Below, in pieces: positions 13,596 to 25,110 of a stretch of 64,000 nt of DNA (position 1 is its first letter; each line of letters begins with the position of its first letter). The DNA lies in the NCBI RefSeq assembly GCF_002078875.1, contig NC_034415.1, forward strand, positions 25,693,413 through 25,757,412. Direction: 5' to 3'. The stretch comes from Numida meleagris (lineage: Eukaryota > Chordata > Aves > Galliformes > Numididae). The position numbers were made by a program, and so were the translations under genes. The notes beneath the pieces are model-generated. The model saw only the letters and a program-made list of their open reading frames with translations. It had not been told where the DNA came from and ran no database searches.

Positions 13596-16500
13596 GAGAG
13601 GAAAGAAAAGAGGCCCGTGTTTTGTGGTTAAAATCAACGAGCGTCACGGCTCTCTCCAAAGTGGAGGCCTCTTGCTTTTTGCTTCTGTCTCATTTAATTA
13701 AGCTCAAAAGGGCTATACTTAACAGCTTCAGGAAAAGGAGTCAGACCTTTACAACGAAAGACACAAAGTGCATTTGTGAGTGCCAGCATTTGCCTCCTGC
13801 AGTCCATGTACTGAGGAGGGGCTGAAATGTGGTGTCAGAGCTGGGCTGGTGCAGGGACTGACTGGTAACCTGCAGGACACCATGCCCACCAGGCACGGCT
13901 GGGGTTGGTGTCTGTGCACCAGGCCTTGTGCACAGCCAGATGCTCTCAGAATTCCTTAATAAAGACGTTTCTGATGGCAGATTAATCAGGTTGTCCACTT
14001 TCTTGTCCTGGATAGAAAACTTGGAAGGAATGAGCAGCAAATGAGAGGTAACTGGAGTGGTGCTGAGCTCAGGCTGGGATACTGAACGCCAAAAGTTCCC
14101 AGGGATGGAGATGGGCAAACAAATACATCAGGCCATTTATCAAAAACAAATCTTCCTGCAGTGTTTTGCTTCTTGAAATAAAGTCCCGACAGATATTCGT
14201 TTACAGTTTGGATACACGCCGTGAACTGTTTGACGTACGGTTAACTTCACGCTGCTAATTGTTTGGGGCTTTATAGAAGTTGGATGTGGGACTTGGTGCG
14301 GAGCTGCGTGGCTGAGCAGAACTCGTGCAGGATGGATGGCACCTCCTCCTGCCCCTTCCCTGTGGCAATGGCTGCTCGCAAGCTGTGTCATCTCATCAGC
14401 TGGGGGAGCCCATCCCCATCCATAACTCAGTAGGCACAGGATTTTGGAAGAGAGATTGCGTGAGGGAGCAGGGCCAGCAGGAGGGGCGGTGTGGACAGGC
14501 CCGCAGGTGGTTTAGCTCACTGCCCTGAGAACCGGCCTACGGAGCTCTGCCCTTCCCATGAGTGTGATGAAAAGAAGCTCCTCTCTGTTCAGCACTCAGC
14601 CTCCGTCCTCTGACATCCTGGTGGCCCAGTGCTGAGTGCCATTGTGACCTGGTGCTTCTTCAGAGCCTTTTCTTTTTTTTTTAATCAATCCAAACTCAAT
14701 CTTTGAGCGAACTGGAAACTTTTTTGTGCGTGCACAAGAGGCGAAGCTCAGGCTGAGACATGGAGCAGTGAAGCTTTAAACTTCAAGCTCTGCTTTGTTC
14801 CCTGTGCAGCCAGCAAACGTTAGATTCTCCTGCTTGCAGGGGAGGCAGGAAAGACAGGAATTTCAAAACTTCATTCCTTCAATTCGCCCTTCCCTCAAAA
14901 ATGCTGCTCTTCCTTTAACTTCTTCCCTGGTCTCTGGCCTAAGCCAAGTTTTCATAACTCCTTTTTCCCTCCCTCTCTGGTTTGAATTACTGCAGTATCT
15001 ATCACTTTTAGCCGACTTTGTGAATAAGCTCTTACAGCGCAGAGAACGTCTTGCTTTCTAAATGACTCAAGCGCTAATCACATTTAGCAGGATGAAATAG
15101 AGCCCAGGAAGTTTGGAGTGTGTGTTTATTTTACCGGAACTTCTTGTACACAGAAGTGACCGTCCTGCTGACTGTCCGTGTGAGGAATTCCTCGTGGGAA
15201 ATACTGTCCGTTTCACTTTTCCTTGATTTTCACTTTTGCTGTAATCTGATGTTTTAGAGGGTGCTAAAATCACAGCTATCCACTTTTCTTGCCAGAGATG
15301 GACTAACACTGAAAACTCCCAAGAGGGAAAAGCGCTTCTATCCAAGCGGAGGCCAGGCAGCCCATTGATGCTGCATACTTGAAACTAAAAATGAGTTAAA
15401 CAATAACATCGATAGCTGGTGGAAAGTGAAAGAATACCAGGAAATAACTCCTCAGGCATCTTCTAATTAGCTCATGGAACTCATTGCTCAGGAGATCATT
15501 GTGATGACTGTTGCTGTCCAAACACCTTGGCATTATTCAAGAAAACCTGCTGCTTTTCTGTGTAAGGAATTTCAGAAGGAGGTTTCTGGAAGAGCTTGTC
15601 TGGCAGTATTGTGGGACAAGAATGACACCATGCTTTGCTTTGTGAGATGACTGCTCACAACGTCTTGGAAACTGTCAAGGCTTCCTGAGAAGTCTGGCTA
15701 GCTTAAAATAGACAACCTGGGAATAGCCATTCCTGGAATCATAATGCTTAATCTACCATGTTTCCTCATTTCCCCTTACCCCCTCTGTTCCCTCAAATTA
15801 GCTGCCAATTGAATAGAAAGGGGTTTCTGTGTGCAACAGCTGTCAAGTTTCCATTGCAGAATCACTTGTCAGCCATACCTGCTTCCCATCTGATTCTACA
15901 GAAAAAAAATATTTTCCAGCCTTCCTTTAGGTCTTTATTAATGCTTGTGAAGAAAATGCTGGAGTGCCATGGAAAGATGTCCATGCACTCAGCAGCAGTG
16001 TGAGGGTCCCCAGCCCCACATTTCCATCTCTGCACTGACGTACTCTGCCTCAGGCCACTCTAATTAGATGTAAGATTGTGCAAGGACCTGAGCAAATGTA
16101 TTCAGTTATTTTGCATACCTTGACACCAGCAAGGTGTTCTCCAGGGCCTGCACATTAATTTTGACGTTGAATTTCCTTTGTCGGTTTGCAAGTTTATACT
16201 TCTAACAAGCTTAGCCTGTATATTTTCCATTGATGCTCATAACATGCTTCATTTTATGACCAACTGGGCAAGCTGGGATTTCTACTTATTTCATTTCCAA
16301 AATACGGTCTGGAAATTACACAATGAGCTAAAACATATCCATGAACCTCTTATCATCATAATCAGATATATATCACAGTGCTCCATAGGAAAGGCTGTCC
16401 GTGCAACAACTGGGAAAAGGTGTGAGTCATCGCTTCTTACTCCATAGACGTAAGTGGAATATCAGACCACAGCTCGTAAGATGAGATTACATGTGAAATA

Positions 16501-19406
16501 GGAGATTTGAATGATCAAGGGTTATCGCTGAGCTTTTGCAATAGAAATGGCCTGTGATTCACTTCTAATTTCTGAAGGTTTAGCAGTTTTTTGGAGCTAA
16601 CGTAAAGCAACAAGGAGTGCTTCCCGTAACATCCAGCGCCGTCCCCTGTGCAAAGGCACTGACACGCCGTTTTGGACACATAAAGGCCAAAGGGCTTGCC
16701 AAACAATTGTGTCCCAACACCTCACTATTGGCTGAAAATTGACATCCACACGTTATTCCGTATCAGCTCAGCTGTGTCTTGTACTTATTATATTGGCTCA
16801 GGAGCTGCTTTTTTGCAGCCATGAATACATACGTTACTTGTGTGTGCCATTCAAGCTGTCTTGCTGGAGATCTGCCATCAGCTGGGGAGGTCACATGGAT
16901 TTGATGGCTAGAATGAGAAATGAATCTCAGAAAATCAATAGAACCTCTTCAGAGAAGCAAAAGGCTTCTTCCAAATGATGAGGAGCTGCTGCAAGCCCTC
17001 CCTTTTTAAGCATTTGGTGTGATTTCGGAAGGCTCAGCCCATTGAAAACAACTGTTGTGCTAAATAAATCAAAATATTCTATGTCTCTCCTGTCTCTTAG
17101 GAGCAAAATCAATTCAAAGGAGTACTGGATGCAGCAGAAAACCTACTTTCCTCTCTTCTCTGTGCTGTTCCTTTCTGCCTGGAAAAACTTTCATCCTAGG
17201 CCTTTTGTGAAGTCCCATTTTCAATAGTGAACAGCCAAGCAGCAGCCAACGTGTGTCGTGGGAACATGACCAGTAAGAGACACTTAGAGGAAAGAAGAAT
17301 CCAGGACTACACAATATCTTGATAGTTAACTTGATTAGAGCGATTCGTACTAACACAAATGAGAACAAAACGCAAAGTTTTGGGAGCTTTTGGGCGAAAG
17401 CAAACATTGCAGTTTCCCATGAACTCTTTTGCACTCTGGCTGAGCTTTAGTTATACCCTAAATGTTCACATTGCTTCCTCTTCTAAAGACCTGGGTAGTG
17501 ATGTTGACCAAATATTGGTTTTATGGTTATGATGAGTTTTTTGTTCTTTTTGCTCAGGACAGAGAAAGAGCAATGATAGAGGAAGAAACCTAGCTGAAGT
17601 CATGGATGCCCTTTGAATTAATATTAGAGTCAGGACTTTTGCAGGAGGGCAACTGGGTATTTACAGCAGTGTTTTCTGGCATTCAAACCCGTGACTCTAT
17701 ACATCCTCTCATTAAAAATGACATTTCCTCAGCATTTGAAGAAGAAACTAAACTTTAGGTGCTGATTCCTAGATGGAAGAGCAACTTCCAGCCATCGTGA
17801 ACTATGAAACTCCTCCATCATTATAGCTTTTATCCAAAGGCCGCTGAACTCCGCAGCTCTTCATGACTCCGACTAGCCCTGGGCTAGAATATGTGTATAT
17901 AGAAGACCTTGTCTTGAGATTTTCTTTGAGGCTTGGGTTTTGCTACCATTTTACATATTGAACATGACTGAGGTTTTGGTAATTGTTCCAATGGTGAAAA
18001 GCACAAGAAATTTAGCTCACCCAAACAATCCCTGTCATCTGATGATCTGGGTTTGATTTGGGGACTTTGTAAATGACTGAAAATCAGTTCATATCCTTTG
18101 CTTCAGAGGCAAACCCTATAAAATGCATTTAGTGTCCCACTGAGCATTGCTCACATTTAATTCTGTGCTTATTTTTGGTACAAACTCAGTGGGAAACTGC
18201 ATAAACAAAGCTGCAATAAGCATACACGTGTACACACAAAAAGGTTGCCAAGCAAACGGTGCCAATCTGGGTAAGTCTGATGTAAACATCGAGTCTAGAC
18301 AAAATGATCTAGAGACAGAAGCCAACTCCGGTGTCAAAGGAGATCAAACGTTGATAAAATTGCTAGAACCAGGGAGCCAAAGAGGTTTTGTGTTAAACTT
18401 GGATAGTGGTTGACAGCGATATTGCTTCTTGAGGCTGTATTAATACTACACATCATGCACGTTGCAAAGGAGCATGCCCAGAGCATTCAAGGATGCCTAA
18501 CAATCCCCTCTCTGTGCTTCACTGTTTTTCTTATTAGATTTTGTATGCCTTATCTGAGATCTCTGTCACACACTCCGGTGGCCCATTGTGTCAATAGCTC
18601 TGGTTGCAGGAGTGCTTGGTCAGATCCTTATTTGTCTTGAGGTTGCCCTGCCAACATCTGCACGCACTCTGTTCTAGATGGGAAACACTTAGCCTCATTT
18701 CTGGAATATAGCAACAAAACCAAAATAACTTTTGGAGCAGAAAGTGAACTAACAAAAAAGTTATTCGTGGGAAATAATTTAGTGCGCAGAATAATATGTC
18801 AGTTCCTAAACAGGTTAAGGTCAGTGGCATGAAGGAAATAAGCCCCATGAAAGAGCAAATCTGCTCTGTGGTTCCTGTGGTGGGACAGATCTCCCACAGC
18901 TTGTGTCCTCAGCTGCCTCTCTCTGTTCCCAGAGCACTGTCTCGTTCCACTTGACTTCCAGGACTGGCTGCAAACCTCTCCCAAAAGACGATCTTCATCT
19001 GCCCCAGCGAGTAAGAGGCTTAAGCTGCCGGATGCTTCTCCTCTGGCTCCATGGCCAACTACGTGTTAATGAATGTGTAAGGTTAAGCTGTGGCTCAGTA
19101 TGCCTGGAGATCTACCCAGAGGAATGGACAGAGATGCTGCAGTCCTGATATTACCATGCAAGGGCAACCACCAGCTCTGGTCTCTCAAATGCTGGTGCCT
19201 CCTGGGGACCCCCTCCCACTTTCCCCACCTTGGGTCATGCAGAGGTGGGGACTGCTTCCCCCAGCTCTCACCACGAAAAACTCTAGGGAAGATGCTCTTT
19301 CATATTTCCCCCAGCTGCCCCTAAAGGCTCATAAAAGCTCTGAAATGAAGGAAGTTATATAATCTATGTTTTGAATTTTGCTTAAAAGCGTATTAACCCT
19401 CCTCCC

Positions 19407-19419
19407 TTTTTTTTTTTTT
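19407..19419. repeat. Poly(T) run, T13
   Basis: A homopolymer run within a pyrimidine-rich stretch that starts with CCTCCC. No other feature is attached to it. Confidence 0.85.
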
Positions 19420-20440
19420 CTTTTGGGGGTATTTCCTTTGTTTTACTGAGCAGCTGCAGGCTGAAAGGTCCCAGAATTGTAATTTTGGCCTGCAATAGCA
19501 CCATATACTGTCACAGTGTGTATTACATATCCAATAAAGCCTGACTATTGTGTCCTCTGGGCACACTTTAAAATAATTGCTTGTAAAAGGACATACTCAT
19601 CTCAGCTGCGTTTGGCTGAGGGACCAGAATCAGAAAAGGTTCCCCGATGTCCCAGACCACAAACTCTCCTTGTCCTCCTCCATCACACTCACCCTCCATC
19701 ACTCCCAAAATCATCTTTTCCTAGAGAACTGCTCAAAATCTGTATCTGCCCCATCAGCCTTGCTCATGGCTGCACGAAGGTGGCCCATTGTGTAGAGGAG
19801 GAAACACCCTGGGGACAAAGGAATAGCACAGGAAGTGGTGTGGGATTGTCCCACTGGGGATGGAGAGATCTCTTATTCAACATCCTCCTCCATAAGGCAT
19901 CACTTCTCCATGCATGGAGAAGGAGCAGGGCCAGACCACGGTGGTGGATGTTGATCTGCCTACGAAGATACCATCCCACCATGACAGCTGCCATTGTTCT
20001 CTGCCTTTGGGCATACGCTATTGTTCCAATATCGAAACTCCAGCATGATACCAAAGAAAAGCAATTTCTCCAACCACCATGGCCTACAAACACCCGAGAC
20101 TGTTCCTTTCCCCTTCCCTGTTTTAAATTCTCTGTACAAACAAGGAACCCATAACCCTTTCTTGGCTATTTCACCCTGTCTCAGAGTGACTATTAAAAAT
20201 TAGTGACGAGTGAACATCCAGTGCTTTGCAGTTTGGGGTCACTTCACTTTAAATAAGCATCCAGACATTCAGAGCTGAGCTAGCCAAAGCTCATTTGTCT
20301 CAAAATTTTCTCACACGATTTCAGGCACAATTTCTTCTGGCCACAGCTGGGAGTATCAAAAGAATATTCCTCTATGCTTTGGTTTCAGTTGTTTGGCTCA
20401 AGTGATAGACAGAACTGGAGGTTTGAGGGAAAAACTGAAT

Positions 20441-20500
20441 CTACCTATCTATTTATCTATCTATCTATCTATCTGTCTATCTATTTGTTTATCTAATCTA
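20441..20500. repeat. (ATCT)n microsatellite
   Basis: About 60 bases made of CTAT/ATCT tetranucleotide units. The uninterrupted core covers about 20455-20472; the flanks carry single-base variants (CTGT, TTAT, TTGT). Interruptions of this kind suggest an older array, although the core may still vary in length between individuals. Confidence 0.95.
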
Positions 20501-23500
20501 CTCTCAATGTCAGTATGTGCTTGAGAGCTGAAAATCCTCAGAACCCGAACTAAAAATTATTCAAAATTGGACTGAGTTGGATATAACGTTTAGGAAAAAA
20601 AATTTGTTCTTTGTTTTTAACCTAACATGCACAAGCTTATTAGAAATCAGAAATTCAGTCCATTTTGAAAAGGAAATCATGAATTTTTACTGTTTTTTGT
20701 GTGTTTTCGAAGCTATCCATTTACATAAAGTAACAGCAAAAGCTTATCTGCTGGCAGCTCGTTGCCAGAATTCCAGGCAAAGGCTTACAATATTTACACA
20801 AGGTGTTTCATTGTGAGCTTTCTGTATGCGCACATATTAAAACTCAAGAAATGCACATAGCAAGTTGCGGAAAATTAATTCTCCTGCTTTCATTCCTGTA
20901 CTTGCAAGCAATCTTTGCCAGTCCTCTTTCCGTTCCAGAGCACAATAATGCCCATAAAAGACCAGAGAGTGTCTGCTCTGTGCAACATTTCTGCTTGTTT
21001 ATAACAGCAGGGGAAAAAAATGGATCAAATTTATTACAGCTGGTGGGGGAAATCTGGTTTTGTCCATTTTACCTGATTGTTGCTGAAACCATGTGTACAA
21101 AATAAGTGGAAAGAAACGTACCTGTACAGACATTCTGCTGTTGAGCTTTCCGCAGGGTTTTCCTGAAGTCTGACCTTTGGCAATCATGGTTTTGCTGTGC
21201 TTTACAGAGATCTAATTGTGCCTAATTTCCTGTCAATAAATGGTACAAGGTGTGGAGCTGCGCTTTTAATGTTAAATTTCAATCATTTGTCTGACTTAAT
21301 AGACATGAATAGCTCTTTCAAATGTAAGTGTTTTCAGTCCATGCAGGACATATTTGTATTGAAAATCTACTTTGAGTGGGCAAAGTGATTATTCAGGATG
21401 TAGGAAAACATTTCCTACCTATTCCTGTCAATCTCTGGGGGAGCTGAGGGCTCAGGACTCAGATCTTTTGATCTCAGGAAATGGACTCCATAGTAAGGTT
21501 GGTTTTCCCTTCAGTGAAAGTTGCAGCAGATTCCCATTTGCCACACGGTGATGTTGCCATGCTCTGTCTGAGCCCAGCATGTCATACCCACATGCATCTC
21601 AATGGCACGCAAATGTCCTCCCACCATTGGACACAAGGCTGACAAGACTTGGAAATACTGGTGTTCCATCAGTAGCATCCTTCTCATCCTTCCCAGGATT
21701 TTGGGAACTGGTTCCTGAGCAGCCAGCTCTTCTGTGTGTACCTCAGAGGTGGGCAGGGTAGAATCTGCAGTGAGCTCATGCCCTGAGTCACTGAGGTAAT
21801 AGCCAAGACCACATCTAGCTCTGGAAAGGGAGCACTGATGGCCTGACGTGAAGCCTCTATCAGAGCCCATCTGAATGTCTTCATCTGAAATGCACAGCAG
21901 TGTTTCTGCTGGACCCTGGTCTGTCTAGGTGTGATGTGAAGAGCAGTGTTTCTACAGGCTGATACTTCAAAGGGGTAACAAAGTCCCAGGGAAGATTGCT
22001 TTTGACCCACAATGACGCAGTTAAACGTGTGCAAACCTTTTCTAACAGGATACAGCAGAACTTGTAAGAGAACTAGTAATGATAAGTGATAAATCAGATA
22101 AAGCAGTTTGTGTGTAGAGTAGTATTTGAGTTTATTGTAGTAACATTTCGGTAAATAGCAATTTATTGACATCTTCAAGACAGTGGCCATTAATCCTGCA
22201 GTGCTTCCACAGATGAACTTGTGGCCTGTGTTGGTAAATACTATTTGGGAGCAGATAAAAAAATATATTACTCACCATATAATTTTCCCATCCAATCATG
22301 ACTCTGAATCAGAGCAATTATTCCAATTACAATGTCCTTGCGTTTGGTGTTTTTCATTCAGTTTTACGCACTGTTCTGAACCTTCCTGTCAGGATCCTAA
22401 ATTCTGCCTGTCCTTTCTCCTGTCCTAAACCATTCAGTTACAAGAGGAAGTCCATTCATGGCTCTGAATGTGGAGCTATTCTTCTGTTTGTTGTGTACGA
22501 TACTGCTTTTTCTAGTACTGAATCCATGAAAAGTGGCTGTATTACTCCTATGAAAAAAAGATGTGTATCAAAACTTCTCCTCAACATAGAGTGTGTTTTA
22601 ATATAATTCAGCTCAAAACAAATCCCCTCCTGCACAGATAACATTTTATACTTGAGTTTTGCTCTTTGAGCTTTTCAGCCTTTCAGTTCCAGCCCTGGAT
22701 TCATATCAGGTTTCCTCTCTTAAATAGTTCTCCTGTCTGTTTTGTATAACTTCCAGTGGTTTGCACAGTATCTTTGTTTCAAAATCTGTTGGTCTGCTCT
22801 GTTGGGACTACATATGCCTCTGTTGTGTTTAGCTATCCCCTGCAACCTGTTAATATAGCATAATGGGGTTGGGAAGATAAAAACCTTACCAACAAAATAG
22901 TGCTCCTTTCATTACAAAATGGGCCATGAAAAAAAGAAAAAGGAGACTCTTGAAATGAAAAATATTTCAGGAGAAGAAATATCTAGGTCACAGCTTTTCT
23001 CAATTTTTGTAATTTAATGCAGCCTGGAATAATTGCTGCATGCATTCCTTTGAAATCAAGTCCTATAATATTCTTATTGCTCAACCTCTGTTTTCAAATG
23101 TTCTTGGTACTGTACGTTGTTCTGTTTTCCAAATAATTACATTGTAAAAATGCAAAAAAAAAAAAAAAAAAAAAAAAAGTTGAATCAGAGTTTACCCAAA
23201 TATTGAGAAGAAACGTAGCCATTCCCATCAGCCTCTGAGCTGCTGGTTTCTTTGAGGGAAACCAACTCCACTTTCTGCTGCCACAAAGCCCCAAACTCTG
23301 GAGGAAAACACATTGTTGTGGAGGAGATGGGGGAGGTAAAAGACTGCTGGAGTCTCAGGTAATCTTGGGGAAATCTGAGGAAATTCAGTTGTGCTAAAAA
23401 GATGCATAGGCTTTCTGCAATGTGTGTGGAGTTCCCTTTGGAGCAAACAGTGGGATCATACACAATTTCCTATTCAGGATTGTGTCTTTCGCGTGCTGCA

Positions 23501-24373
23501 GAAGATATTCTGAGAGCATTTTAAAGTGGTTAAAAACCATCTGATGGAGTTACAAAGGTTAGAATCTAAGATTCCTCAGAATTACCAGCTCTACAGTACA
23601 AAAGAGAAAAAAACTGGGAAACCAGTTCTATGAGTCTCCCATTGCTGCTCAGCTCAGGAGCTGGGAGATTCTGGACAGGGAATAGCAGGAGAGCAATTGC
23701 ACTCTGGGCTGTCAGGCTTGGAAAATGGAAGGTGGGCAGTGAATACCTTCAGTTTGGCACAAACCTATTTTCCTTTCACTTCAGCTTGGCGTTTTGCTGC
23801 TGCAGCATGCCAAACCACTGCACACCACCACCTCTTATGCCCCCAGCTCAGCAGAAAGATAAGGTAAGAACTGAAGAAAAGTAGCTGATCATCTGTTACA
23901 GGAGAAAATGCTGGCAGATTTTCAGGTCAGGCATAAATATTTGAAAAGGAAGTCTATTAATCTAAAAGATTATTTTCCTCTCTGTAGCTTAAAATAAAGC
24001 ACTTGAAAAAATCCCTACATTTCATGAATCCTACATGAAAACAGTTGGCTATTAGTAAGAAGTGGAGCTCGCAAATTGCTGTTCTGTATTCTTCAGTATC
24101 TTTGCACAAGTGCCCTTTGAAATGAGTGGATTTAACCTCTTTTCACTTTGTTGCACCTAAGACAATCCCTTTTGAAATAGGAAAAGGAAGAGAACTTTAA
24201 CTGCTCTATGAAATAGTTACTTATCTTCCCTCTCAACCACTGCACTCCTCCAACACCATCTGCTTGCATACCGCCAAGAAGCCTGCTTCCGAAGCCCATA
24301 ACTTGGGGCTTGGAACTGAGATCTGGGCCACTTCTGTTGCTGAACAGCCTGATGTGCTTCCCCATTGATGAGT
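20501..24373. other. Low-copy non-coding sequence
   Basis: No gene recognised. The minus frame at 21684-22190 (168 codons) has a Cys-, Tyr- and Leu-rich sequence with no recognisable domain, and overlaps an independent open frame at 21511-21870; I judge it noncoding. The block contains a 25-base poly(A) run at 23154-23178, and the 500 bases before it look somewhat like an AT-rich 3' untranslated region, though no source gene can be named. Confidence 0.55.
23154..23178 (+). repeat. Poly(A) run, A25
   Basis: Twenty-five consecutive A residues, the longest homopolymer in the window. It could be a simple expansion or the tail of an old retrocopy inserted on the plus strand. Against the retrocopy reading, I see no AATAAA within 40 bases upstream and no clear direct repeat flanking a candidate insert. 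Confidence 0.9.
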
Positions 24374-24450
24374 TCATAGAATCGTAGAATCGTTAAGGCT
24401 GGAAAGACCACCAAGATCAAGTCCAACTGTCAACCCATTGAACACAAATA
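24374..24450 (-). mobile_element. CR1 LINE 3' end (truncated)
   Basis: The block opens with TCATAGAATCGTAGAATC, the reverse complement of the CR1 terminal repeat, followed by AAGGCTGGAAAGACCACC and AAGTCCAACTGTCAACCC. This matches the tail type with 'ggaaaagaccactaagat'. Only about 75 bases of the 3' untranslated region remain. CR1 is a non-LTR retrotransposon that commonly inserts as severely 5'-truncated copies, so this fragment is immobile. Confidence 0.9.
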
Positions 24451-24524
24451 TATCAGAGCACAAATGCACTGCACAGACAGCACAGATTTTCTGGTATCCT
24501 TGCTTTGTTCAAATCTAATTATTA

Positions 24525-24534
24525 TTTTTTTTTT
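24525..24534. repeat. Short poly(T) run, T10
   Basis: Ten T residues in an AT-rich context just downstream of the CR1 fragment. It has no other visible significance. Confidence 0.7.
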
Positions 24535-24807
24535 GAGGGGTCACCACTGTGTTCATATTAAAAAAAATATACCTGGATCTCCTTTAAGAGTATTTCTGAG
24601 GCACTGAAGTCTTAGTTTTTATTCTTTGCGATGGTTGTTGTAATTGGATTGCACTTCTGGCTTTATTGGGTGGTTTACTGGGATATTTTCTTTCCTATTC
24701 AGGTGAATAATCATAATGACCACAAATAGCTGTATTTCCATTTGAATCAGTGGAGACATACTGACTAGTGCAGGAGTTCTTATGTAGCAGCAGAACTCTC
24801 CTTATGC

Positions 24808-24936
24808 ATTAGATAGAACAGTGTTGATTAACCATCTTTCAGTTGGATCGATTAGATAGCACAGTGTTGATTAACCATCTTTTAACTGGATCAATTAGAT
24901 AGCACAGTGTTGATTAACCAGCTTTCAGTTGGGTCA
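24808..24936. repeat. 43-bp tandem repeat, three copies
   Basis: Three contiguous units of exactly 43 bases begin with ATTAGATAGAACAG or ATTAGATAGCACAG at 24808, 24851 and 24894. Each contains GTGTTGATTAACCA and ends in a GTTGGATCG, ACTGGATCA or GTTGGGTCA variant. Units differ from one another at only a few positions, so the duplication is fairly recent or is conserved. The GATTAAC core matches an HNF1-type homeodomain half-site, which would give three evenly spaced sites. It lies in a gap between two CR1 fragments and does not resemble CR1. Confidence 0.95.
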
Positions 24937-25030
24937 AAGCCCCCACTCCTTTGCATTCAGCATAGCTGTGCACTGCTGCCCCTGTCTGACTACTTCCAGC
25001 TGTGGTGGTCTCACAGAGCATGGTTGATAC

Positions 25031-25110
25031 GTAGAATCATAGAATTATTAAGGTTGGAAAAGACCACTAAGATCATCTAATCCAACCATACCCTTGCCCC
25101 TAAAGATCTC
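25031..25110 (-). mobile_element. CR1 LINE 3' end (truncated)
   Basis: GTAGAATCATAGAATTATT followed by AAGGTTGGAAAAGACCAC and ATCATCTAATCCAACCATAC is a close match to the reversed CR1 tail of the 'aaaagaccactaagatcat' type. Roughly 80 bases of 3' untranslated region are present with no coding portion. It lies about 100 bases beyond the 43-bp tandem array and about 580 bases beyond another minus-strand CR1 fragment. Confidence 0.9.

Larger units (their letters stand above)
12588..20440. other. Low-copy non-coding sequence
   Basis: No recognised gene or interspersed repeat. It contains an A-rich run at 13579-13595 and a T13 run at 19407-19419. The plus-strand frame at 19516-20154 is the longest stop-free frame outside CR1 (212 codons), but it can start only at GTG, has Cys, His and Trp scattered throughout, and shares its DNA with open frames in other phases, so I treat it as chance. 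An AT-rich block with TAATTA and octamer-like motifs at 16040-16210 is noted in the findings. Confidence 0.6.

Noticed and set aside
19516..20154. 212-codon plus-strand open frame, the longest outside CR1
   Set aside because: It starts only at GTG, has no recognisable domain, carries scattered Cys, His and Trp, and overlaps open frames in other phases. A frame this long is not very unlikely by chance in 64 kb.
21684..22190. 168-codon minus-strand open frame
   Set aside because: Its composition is dominated by Leu, Tyr and Cys, no domain is recognisable, and it overlaps another minus-strand frame.
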